A program made the position numbers and the translations under genes. DNA of 64,000 nt from Bacillota bacterium (GTDB taxonomy: Bacteria; Bacillota_I; Bacilli_A; Izemoplasmatales; Hujiaoplasmataceae), in the NCBI GenBank assembly GCA_018818595.1, contig JAHIRM010000013.1, positions 62,001 to 126,000 on the forward strand, read 5' to 3'. The notes under the pieces were generated by a model that made no database searches, had not been told where the DNA came from, and was given only the letters and a program-made list of their open reading frames with translations. Every line of letters starts with the position of its first letter. Position 1 is the stretch's first letter. This document shows, one piece after another, positions 53,838 to 62,800 of the stretch.

Positions 53838-55067
53838 ATGTTAATTATAAGGGAATTATATCTTTCAAAAATAAGAAAATATTATGATATCGATTTGATC
53901 AAAGTTTTGACAGGAATTAGACGAGCTGGAAAATCAAGGATTTTAGAACAAATTATCGATGAATTAAAAAATACAGGCATTGATGAGAATCACATCATTG
54001 CCATAAACTTTGAAGATATGGATTATGAATATATAAAGACATCTTCCAAATTAAATGATTATGTCAAATCCAAAATTAAAGACGATAATAAGTATTACTT
54101 ATTTTTGGATGAAATACAGCATGTCAAAGATTTCGAAAAAGCAATTGCTTCTTTTAAAGCTACAAAAAATTGCTCGATATTTGTCACAGGAAGCAATTCC
54201 AAACTTCTATCGGGTGAACTAGCGACGTTATTGGTAGGAAGAACAGTAGAATTTGAGATATTTCCATTTAATTATAAAGAAGCTACTGACTATATGAAAC
54301 TTATCGGAAGAGAAGTGGATCAAGATTTCATTTTTGATTATTTAAAATGGGGAGGGTTTCCTCAAAGATTTAACTTTGGTAGCGAACATGAAATTAAACA
54401 ATATTTGGATAATGTTTATGATGGAATCATCTCAAAAGATATTCTAAAACGAAATTCTGACATTGAAGAGTATAAATTCAAATCAATATGCTCTTATGTA
54501 CTAGCAAATGCAGGAAAAGAATTTTCGGCAGCAAATATAACCAATTATTTTAATACCATCAACAATAGGAATAAGATTGAGATAGATAAAAAGACGATCT
54601 ATAACTATCTTGAAAAAATGGAAAAGGTTTATTTCATTTCAAGAGTAAAAAGATTTAATATTGTTGGAAAAGAAATATTGAAAACGATAGAAAAGCAATA
54701 TGCAATCGATCCAGGGATTAGAACGATAAATACCAATTTAGTTAACTTTGAAGATACATTTTTTCTAGAAAACATCATTTATAACGAGCTCATTGTTAGA
54801 GGGTATGAAGTTTACACGGGTAAAACATACAAAGGTGAAGTAGATTTCGTTGCATTAAAAGACATGAAAAAATGTTTTATACAAGTATCATATTATCTGA
54901 TTAACAAAGGAACAATCGAGAGAGAGTTTGATGCGTTTACTCCCATTAAAGATGCATCTCCCAAAATCGTTCTCTCATTAGATAAAGTTGACTTATCACA
55001 TGATGGTATTATTCACATGAATATTGTAGATTTCTTACTGGGAAACATTGATCTTCCTTTATCTTAA
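53838..55067 (+). CDS. AAA ATPase with DUF4143 C-terminal domain
   Basis: The 409-aa product has Walker A GIRRAGKS (26-33), Walker B LFLDEIQ (Asp91-Glu92), a sensor-like VTGSNSKLLSGELATLLVGR, and a C-terminal DUF4143-like domain in which GEVDF (333-337) and IQVSYYL resemble a PD-(D/E)xK fold. Such ATPases are common, often in many copies, in anaerobes and Mollicutes; their function is not known. The ATG at 53838 follows GGGTGAT and an extended -10 (TGATATAAT, 53812-53820). It is bracketed by the 41-bp direct repeats. Confidence 0.85.
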   Translation: MLIIRELYLSKIRKYYDIDLIKVLTGIRRAGKSRILEQIIDELKNTGIDENHIIAINFEDMDYEYIKTSSKLNDYVKSKIKDDNKYYLFLDEIQHVKDFEKAIASFKATKNCSIFVTGSNSKLLSGELATLLVGRTVEFEIFPFNYKEATDYMKLIGREVDQDFIFDYLKWGGFPQRFNFGSEHEIKQYLDNVYDGIISKDILKRNSDIEEYKFKSICSYVLANAGKEFSAANITNYFNTINNRNKIEIDKKTIYNYLEKMEKVYFISRVKRFNIVGKEILKTIEKQYAIDPGIRTINTNLVNFEDTFFLENIIYNELIVRGYEVYTGKTYKGEVDFVALKDMKKCFIQVSYYLINKGTIEREFDAFTPIKDASPKIVLSLDKVDLSHDGIIHMNIVDFLLGNIDLPLS

Positions 55068-55137
55068 TTTCCGCCAACTAAGATATATTTTGAATTTGTG
55101 AATGATATCCTAAAACACAAACTCCAGAATAACAACA

Positions 55138-55158
55138 TAGCAAACTTGGCTATGACAA
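55138..55158 (+). repeat. Interspersed repeat, copy 1
   Basis: TAGCAAACTTGGCTATGACAA. With the preceding 25 bp it resembles copy 2 over nearly 50 bp. The 232-bp stretch between the ATPase and the next gene holds this repeat and no ORF I can support. Confidence 0.75.
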
Positions 55159-55299
55159 AACATCCTAGTCACGCCAAAACCTAAAGATATAAAAAACTGA
55201 TCATGCTATAGCTATTTGGGGAGATGTATATTACGCGTATAATCAAATGGATTAAATATTAAGAAAAATAAATTGTGAGAAAGGTGATTAAGATGTACG

Positions 55300-55785
55300 A
55301 TGAAATTGGATAATATATTTGTTTTAGCAACCAATCTCGAATTAACACAAGTAGATATTGTTTTAGGTTTAGCTATCTATTGGCTAGGCGTGATGTCTAT
55401 GTTTTATATTCTTAGATTTTTATGGAATATGCATATCAAGTCTAAAAAAGAAAATATTTATTTTATAAACGTTGCATTATCATTCATTATCATATTTGTT
55501 ATGATTTTAGCTTATGCGTGGTTATTCTATGTTTTTATAAGTATTAATTTATATTTAATGAGTGGATTCATTGTACTTTCTGTCATTTTAAGTTTAATAA
55601 TAAATAAAAAAACAGCAAAAGTAGCAGACATGATATTTTCTAATTCATTTATGGAAACATATATTAAACTTAGAAAAATCGATCATAAAGAAATAATGAT
55701 ATCAAGATTCATCTTAGTGTTTAATCAATTGGGTTATACTTTTGTATTTTTAACCAATTTAATCATTTTATTGTTACAGGATTAA
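55300..55785 (+). CDS. Hypothetical membrane protein, four predicted helices
   Basis: I do not recognise this 161-aa protein. It has about four hydrophobic segments (near 18-40, 53-75, 80-100 and 135-158) with charged loops, and it is Ile/Phe-rich. Start choice is uncertain: AAGGTG (55281-55286) is 6 bp before ATG 55293, which opens only a 6-codon frame MYDEIG, and 13 bp before ATG 55300, which opens the long frame. Related ~50-bp repeats flank the gene. It may be a small cargo or a decaying gene. Confidence 0.5.
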   Translation: MKLDNIFVLATNLELTQVDIVLGLAIYWLGVMSMFYILRFLWNMHIKSKKENIYFINVALSFIIIFVMILAYAWLFYVFISINLYLMSGFIVLSVILSLIINKKTAKVADMIFSNSFMETYIKLRKIDHKEIMISRFILVFNQLGYTFVFLTNLIILLLQD

Positions 55786-55858
55786 ATTTATATATGTTTG
55801 TGTCTTTAACGATAAAGAAAATATAGCTCATTTTAAAACAAACTCCATACTAATCAAA

Positions 55859-55880
55859 TAGCAAACTTGGTTGTGACAAC
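55859..55880 (+). repeat. Interspersed repeat, copy 2
   Basis: TAGCAAACTTGGTTGTGACA plus AC; preceded by AAACAAACTCCA as in copy 1. Confidence 0.75.
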
Positions 55881-55890
55881 CTCAAAAGTG

Positions 55891-55915
55891 ACACAAACTT
55901 GATTATGACAACACA
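55891..55915 (+). repeat. Interspersed repeat, copy 3
   Basis: ACACAAACTTGATTATGACA then ACACA, a slightly degenerate copy. It ends 5 bp before the right 41-bp repeat. Confidence 0.7.
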
Positions 55916-55920
55916 TATAT

Positions 55921-55961
55921 TGACTAACACCTGATAACCAGGTGTTTTCTTTTTGGCGACA
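55921..55961 (+). repeat. 41-bp direct repeat, right copy
   Basis: Perfect match to 53642-53682, 2,279 bp away; it carries the same terminator at 55927-55954. Confidence 0.9.
55927..55954 (+). terminator. Terminator in right 41-bp repeat
   Basis: ACACCTG-ATAAC-CAGGTGT then TTTTCTTTTT. Confidence 0.75.
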
Positions 55962-56037
55962 CTAAAAAGTCTAAATCAGACAAAATTTAAATATACTAAT
56001 TGACAATGTTATAACATATGCATACAGATATACTACT

Positions 56038-56060
56038 TAGCAAACTTGGTTATGACAACA
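56038..56060 (+). repeat. Interspersed repeat, copy 4
   Basis: TAGCAAACTTGGTTATGACA plus ACA. Like copy 3, it is followed within about 12 bp by a terminator. Confidence 0.75.
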
Positions 56061-56071
56061 CACAAATCTGA

Positions 56072-56096
56072 ACCCCTGCTTAACAGGGGTTTTCTT
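56072..56096 (+). terminator. Terminator in the intergenic stretch
   Basis: ACCCCTG-CTTAA-CAGGGGT followed by TTTCTT. Confidence 0.75.
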
Positions 56097-56341
56097 AATG
56101 CCTACATTTATTTAATCCATTGCTAATATATTGTCATCAAAAAATATTAATTAGGGTGATTCGAACAAAATGAGCTTTTATGCAATAATGTACTATTTTC
56201 AAAAAGGGTGAAATCGCATAGATATGTTAGTCAACTCAGTTTATGATAGCCCAACCGAATAATTTAAATTATTATTCTAAATTTATACTATTTACATTCA
56301 TCGTATAATGTTTGATAAGCTTCTTTATCAGCTTAACAATT

Positions 56342-56369
56342 TTGAACAATATAGACTCTTACGTATAAT
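56342..56369 (+). promoter_or_regulatory. Promoter of a possible small RNA
   Basis: TTGAAC (56342-56347) and TATAAT (56364-56369), 16-bp spacer, with no gene following before a terminator at 56434. Confidence 0.5.
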
Positions 56370-56375
56370 GCAAGG

Positions 56376-56467
56376 GATTTTTTTGTTTTTTCTTACGGTG
56401 GGGTTTATATATTTATTGATTATTTTTTACTATTAAGTCTTCATCTGTTTGAATGAGGTCTTTTTTT
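56376..56467 (+). ncRNA. Candidate ~90-nt small transcript
   Basis: Bounded by the promoter at 56342-56369 and a terminator hairpin at 56434-56467 (AAGTCTTCAT with AATGAGGTCTT, one mismatch, then T7). A 22-codon hydrophobic frame starts at ATG 56368, but that ATG overlaps the -10 box and has no SD, so it would be outside the transcript. Confidence 0.35.
56434..56467 (+). terminator. Terminator of the candidate small RNA
   Basis: Imperfect 10-bp stem followed by seven T. Confidence 0.6.
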
Positions 56468-56536
56468 ATTATAAAAAAAATTAGTAAAAAATTGAATTGT
56501 ATATTAATTGAATTTAAATTAAATTGATTAAGCGTA

Positions 56537-56565
56537 TTGACATAAAGTGAATTAGGTGATAAATA
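56537..56565 (+). promoter_or_regulatory. Promoter of the YD-repeat toxin gene
   Basis: TTGACA (56537-56542) and TAAATA (56560-56565), 17-bp spacer. It would give a leader of about 130 nt. Confidence 0.5.
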
Positions 56566-56618
56566 TTATATTATATATATCGTCGATTATATATATAGTA
56601 CTTTATATTCTTTGGGAG

Positions 56619-56679
56619 GATATCTTGTAGAAATGGTTGCTAGATAGCAATTAGTTTCTCTTTTTGATATCTTTTTTTT
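56619..56679 (+). terminator. Attenuator-like hairpin in the toxin-gene leader
   Basis: Three nested pairings: GATATC (56619-56624) with GATATC (56666-56671), AGAAA (56629-56633) with TTTCT (56655-56659), and TTGCTA (56637-56642) with TAGCAA (56645-56650). Eight T follow (56672-56679). It lies between the promoter and the GTG start. Confidence 0.6.
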
Positions 56680-56705
56680 GTTTAATAAAATAGGGGGATT
56701 TTATT

Positions 56706-56807
56706 GTGGTAAAACGATTAAAAAGAAGTATTAGTAATGAAATGATTTTACTTATTGTCAAAGGAATTCATAAAATTCGAAAAGTAATCGTAGTTCTTTT
56801 GCTCTAA
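56706..56807 (+). pseudogene. Signal-peptide N-terminus of the YD-repeat protein, closed by in-frame TAA
   Basis: GTG 56706 follows a strong SD (AGGGGGAT). It opens a frame with a basic n-region (MVKRLKRS, then GIHKIRK) and a hydrophobic core VIVVLLL. The TAA at 56805-56807 stops it; the same frame resumes with GLLGSYLPQKPKVSALELTE and runs through the 6.5-kb gene. The join reads as one signal peptide with an Ala cleavage site, so the stop is most likely a point mutation of a sense codon such as TTA or CAA. Confidence 0.75.
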
Positions 56808-56852
56808 GGCTTATTAGGAAGTTATCTTCCTCAAAAGCCGAAAGTTTCGGCA

Positions 56853-59800
56853 TTGGAATTAACTGAATCTACGGTAGAAGAACAAGTACCGGAAGAGGAA
56901 TACTCAACAACAACTGATTCAGACTTTGATGTATCACAGGTAGCTATCATAAGAGAAGTAAATTCTTTAAGAACGGAAAGCTCAAAAACATTTCAAAAAG
57001 CCGATGGAAGTTTTGTAGTAGTGCTTTATAACGACGTTATTCATTACGATGAAAATGGAATTTTTAAACAAATTGATAATTCATTATTTTTTGACGAAAA
57101 TAATGAAGAGTATCAAAACAACGCTAACAAATATTCAATAAAGCTTCCAAAATCATTAGATGAAAATAAAAAAATAAAACTTTCTTTAGGTGAGTACAGC
57201 ATTGATTGGATTGTTCAAAATATCGATAAAACTGATATAGAATATCAAAATAATACTGAACCATCAAATAATATCAAAGAATTAAAGAATATCAATCAAG
57301 AAGTAATGTATAAAGGAATTCAAAACAATGTAGACTTAGAATATTTTATATCTGGAAGTAAAATCAAAGAAAACATTATTCTAAATAAATATATCGAAGA
57401 TTTTTCAATATCATTTACATATTTATTAAAAGATCTATCCATTCAAACAAACGAGAATGGAGAAAATGTATTTTTGAATAATCTTGGAGAAGAAATTTTT
57501 TCATTTCAAGATTTATATATGTATGATAACGAAGGAAATGAATCAAAAGACATTAACTTTGATATTATCGAAGTTAAATCAGCAGAATACATGATTACGA
57601 TAACCCCAAATGATGAATGGTTACAAGATGCAAATTTTCCAGTTATCCTTGATCCGACGATTAGCAGCAAGACTCAAAGTATGTTAATCTATGATACTTT
57701 TGTATCCGAATCTAATCCAGATGTTAATTATGGTGATTTTCCAACCATAAGACTTGAAAATTTGCAAGAAAAATTTGGATTATTTACATTTGATATGCCC
57801 TCATTACTGACAGGAAAACAAATTACATATGCACATCTGATTTTTGAACATGAAGCAAATTTGGGGTATCCAAATACAATTTCACTTTATAAAAATACTA
57901 CTAGATTTGTTGAATCTACCGTTAAGTGGTCTAACAAACCGAATTGTATAGACCAAATGACTGATTACGATACAAGCGATTCGTCTGTGGAATATGTTTT
58001 TGATATAATTAAAGATGTAAAAGAATGGCAAGAAAATAGTGTTGTTGAAGTACCGGGATATACGATGAAAATATACACTACAACAACAGGATATGAAACA
58101 TTGTATTCGAGTGAAAATACAAATAGTGTGTTAAGACCAGTCATCGAATTTGGATATTTAGAACCATCGGGAGTAAAAGATTACTGGACATATAATTCCC
58201 AAAATATGGGAGTAATTGGGACGGGATATGTTTCAGATTATACTGGGAAACTAGTATTTATACGAAATGATATTAATTATTCGACAGAATTACAAAGTTT
58301 GAATTTATCATTTGCATTTAATGATTTGAATAAAACCTCAAATATAGGATATGGAGCAGGTTGGAATATTATTTATAATACAAAACTAACTAAAGTGGAT
58401 TATCAAGATAAATTTTTTACTACTGATTACACTGGAAATACGGTATATTATCATAGACAAGATTATTGTAGTGAACGCGTTGACACATCAATAGGAACCT
58501 ATTCATATGATTGTTATCTAGCGGAGGATGGATCAAGCAACATTTTAGTTCGAGTCTTCCATTATTATTATCATTTTCTTATCTCTGAATATATATTGAC
58601 GCCAGACATGATTAAACAAAATTTTAATTCAGAGGGTTATTTAATCTCGATACAAGATTCAAACACAAATCTTTCTATTACAATTTCAAGAAATTCAACG
58701 AATCAGAACAAGGTAGAACAGGTAATTGATTCGTCCGGAAACAAGATTGATATTACTTATGGAACTTATGGAATTTCATTAGCGACTTTGTCTTTGAAAC
58801 AAGATGACGACACTTACAAAATGGTAGAAAAAAGAACGTATACATATACAACAATTTTATCAAGTCAATATACTCAAAGATCTGTAACTCATCGAAAAGA
58901 CTATAACCTAGATGGTACATTCACAGCTGATGAAACGGTATATTTTTTATATGATTCTTTAGGAAGAATTTCTAGAGCTTATTTATCGGTTAATGATACA
59001 CTATATTATTATTACAATACAACAAGTCAAGTTACAAAGATCACATCATATTTTAGCTCTTATAAGTTTTCTGAAGTTAATTATGATTATCAATTTAAGC
59101 ATACGACGATAACAAATCATAGAAATGAATATATTATATATGAATTCGATGATTACGGGCATACAATATTGGTAATGGATAGTTTTGGCAATCTTCAATC
59201 AAAACAGTATTACAATCCCTTTAGTCATGAAGTCGAACCAAATTACTATATTAATAATCAAATTCGGTCAACAGCTTCCTCAAGTAAATATGATTTAAAC
59301 AAAGTACTAAATCACGACTTTGAACAAAACGATAGTAGTTATTTATCAAATCCTTGGAATCTTGAAATAGAAAACGCAGGGCTGATTCTATATAATCGTT
59401 CAACATTAGATTCTTATGCAGGCAGTATTTCGGGGAATTTAGAAACGAATGACTCAGCATCAGGGAATGTAAAACAGAGTGTAAATTTAGATGCAGGAAC
59501 ATACACATTAAGTGGATATATTAAAAATTGTACTTCCTCAAATCAAGTGTATATAGATATTTTGGGAGTGTCTACGAAATCCAATATTGAATACGTTTTA
59601 CCAACTTCAGAGTGGGGGTATTATGACGTACAGTTTACAATAAATACAGATAACACACCAGTTACGATTAAAATATACAATCACAGTACAGGAACAATAT
59701 ATTTTGATGATATCTATATTACAGAAGGGTTTGACAATGATGGAAAAAACGTTATTGATAATCCGTCTTTTGAAAACGGGTGTGTAGGCTGGAATTTTAG

Positions 59801-62800
59801 TTCAGGAACATATTTGTTAGAGGATGATCTTCTTTTAGCTAACGAAGATGTGAATGAATTATTGGGAGATAGTTACGTAAGTATTTTAGGTGACCCAAAT
59901 GAAGTAAGATATGCTTCGGTAGATATTTCTAAAGTGTTTTCTGGTACTTTTACTGTTGGAGGTTGGATATATTATCAAGGTGCACCTTTGTGGAAAGATA
60001 TTTACGAAGATCGTTTTGTGCAAATAATAGCAGTCGTTTCTGATTTGAATTCATTGAGTTCAATTGAACATAAGGTTTCGCTCTATCAAAATGTAAATGG
60101 TTGGCAATATGTGTCACAATCATTTTATGGCGTTTACAAAGAATACACAATTTCATTGAGATTGGAATTTTTAGGAGAAGGAGCTGTATGTTTTGATGGA
60201 CTACAGTTAATCAATAATTTAACACAATTTTCTGAATATACTTACGATGAAATAGGACGAGTTACAATAATAAAAAATTCCAATGGTGATGAAGTAATCA
60301 TTTCATACGATAATGATATATGGACAATTCCAACTGCAATAATTACTTCAAATAAATACACTGAAATTACGTTAAATGAAGAAGGAGAAGCCTCAGAAAT
60401 CACATTTAATAAAATCAAATCAAGTCTAACAAGAAATGTATACAATCAAGTAGAGCATTTGACAATTGGAGATGAATACAATAGTTTTACAACATCTACA
60501 ACTTATAACCTTTCAAATCAATATATAACTTACCAAACTGATGAATTTGGAAATGATACGAATTATTTTTACGAAGAATATTCAGGGTTACTTCGTGCAA
60601 TTGAAAATGCAAAAGGAGAAGATTTGTTATACCTTTATGATGATGAGGGAAAACTAACTGAAACGATATTTGTCGAAGATTATACTAACTATACAAGCTC
60701 CGATATACATGGACAAATCAGTTATGTTTACGACACAAAAGATCGATTAATTGAAATTGTGATGGATGAAGAATATTCCTATTTCATGATTTATGATAGT
60801 CAAAATAGAATTTCTGAAATCAAAGTAAATAATCAGACTTTAATGAGTTATTCATATGAGATGGATGGATTATATTATACAAATAATTTACAGACACAAA
60901 CCTATGGGAACTTAGATTCTATCAAGTTTGAATATAACGATAATAATCAAATAGAAAAGGTTCAATTTAAAAATTATGAGGACGCTGTATACACAGACAA
61001 ATTTATATATGTCTATGATGCAGAAGGGAGAATGGCACAATATTACGATGTTTTTGAAGATAAAACAGAATACTATGTGTATGATGGATTAGGAAGAATT
61101 ATTGAAGTATTTGATGATGAAGGAAATAGTATTAATTATGGATATGATTTGGAAGGAAACTTAAATAGTTTACATTTTCAAGCAAATGAAATATCACAAG
61201 TTACAGAATATTTTTATAATAAAGAATTATATTTTAATCAATATTCAGCGTATAATACGGAGTCAATGCTATATGATAGGACTGACTATACAACTAATTC
61301 AGATAATGAAATTATCAAAGAATATAATTATGAAGCTAATGCCCTATATCGACTACATTTCATCCAATTAAGTATTAACTTACTAAACATCAAACAAGAT
61401 TTTACTTATTATGGAAATACCACAAGAATTACACAAATATCGTATGATATTTCAGAAGATGGAATTGATTACAAATATGTTTATGAATATGATGAACTTG
61501 GAAATATTACCGAAATTAGCTATTATGAAAGCTATGCACTAATTACTATATATAACTACTTTTATGATGAACTTAATCAATTAATAGTAGAAGATATCTA
61601 TGTATCTGGAGATAGCTGTGAAGAAAGCGACATTTGTTACACAAATATTTATACTTATGATTCAAGAGGAAACATTTTAGAAGTAAACAAATACAATTAT
61701 AACGAAAGAGATGAATATGAAATTCCAGATTTGTACTATTTTAATGATAGTGGTGTTGTCGTAAAGATGTATTATAATAGTACCAAAGACTATCGAGATA
61801 TCTATGTGTTAAATGTGGGCCAATCTCCTACGCTCACATTTACATACTTTAATCCATTAACTATGACTTATTATTCTGGGGTGACAACATCACAAACATT
61901 TTCTAATTTAAATACAAGTATTCCAGGCTACTACTATAGAGAATATCGAGCTTATTCAAGTATAGGCGTTGACATCCAATTTAGAATTATATTTAACGTT
62001 GGAAATGTACTTGAAGCGACTCCATATGAAACAAAAACATATGAATATTCAGATACATGGTTGGATCAATTAGAATCATATGATATAATTATTAATGGAA
62101 ATTCATCCTCTCAAGAATTTACTTATGATAACCAAGGAAATCCAATATCAATTGATTATTTTACATATAATGGAACGGCCTATGATTCGGCCACCCTAAA
62201 ATGGAGCGGAAGACAATTAACGCAAATTGACATTAATAATTCATCATCGACAGTGTTTAAGATTAAATATTATTATAATGATCAAGGATATAGAATAAGA
62301 AAAGAACTGTATACTTGTCAAGAATTGATTGAAACATTAACTGAAACAATTGAATATACATTACTAGGGGACTCAGTAATATATGAGACACATGGCACTT
62401 ATCAGATTTTATACACTTATGATTATGATGGAACACTCATCAGCTTTAATTATGATAATGATGATTATTTCTATTTTAGAAATCAACAAGGCGATATAAC
62501 ACATATCCTTGACACGTCAGGAAATACCATAGTAAAATATCGATATGATGCATATGGCAATATAATTGATATTCAAGATGTTTCTCAAAACTGCAGTATA
62601 TCATCTGTTAATTCATATACTTATCGTGGGTACAGGTTTGATTCAGAAATTAATATGTACTATTTAAACAGTCGATACTATAACCCTGAAATTGGTAGGT
62701 TTATTAATGCAGATGGATTACTGGGTCAAACAGGGAATGTGCAATCTACTAATATGTACGCATATTGTGCAAACAATCCAGTAATGTATCTAGATCCTAG

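Larger units (their letters stand above)
55786..56705 (+). other. Gene-poor stretch with repeats, terminators and promoters
   Basis: These 920 bp hold three copies of the interspersed repeat, the right 41-bp repeat, two more terminators, one promoter-terminator pair (56342-56467) and the promoter and leader of the YD-repeat gene (56537-56705). Apart from those elements I see no supported protein gene; the sequence is markedly AT-rich. Confidence 0.7.

Noticed and set aside
55138-56060. Interspersed ~23-bp repeats as a CRISPR array
   Set aside because: Copies are imperfect, spacing is irregular (from about 30 to 700 bp), and no cas genes are present.
56368-56436. 22-aa hydrophobic peptide as a type I toxin
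   Set aside because: The ATG overlaps the -10 box TATAAT and has no SD, so it would not be in the transcript.
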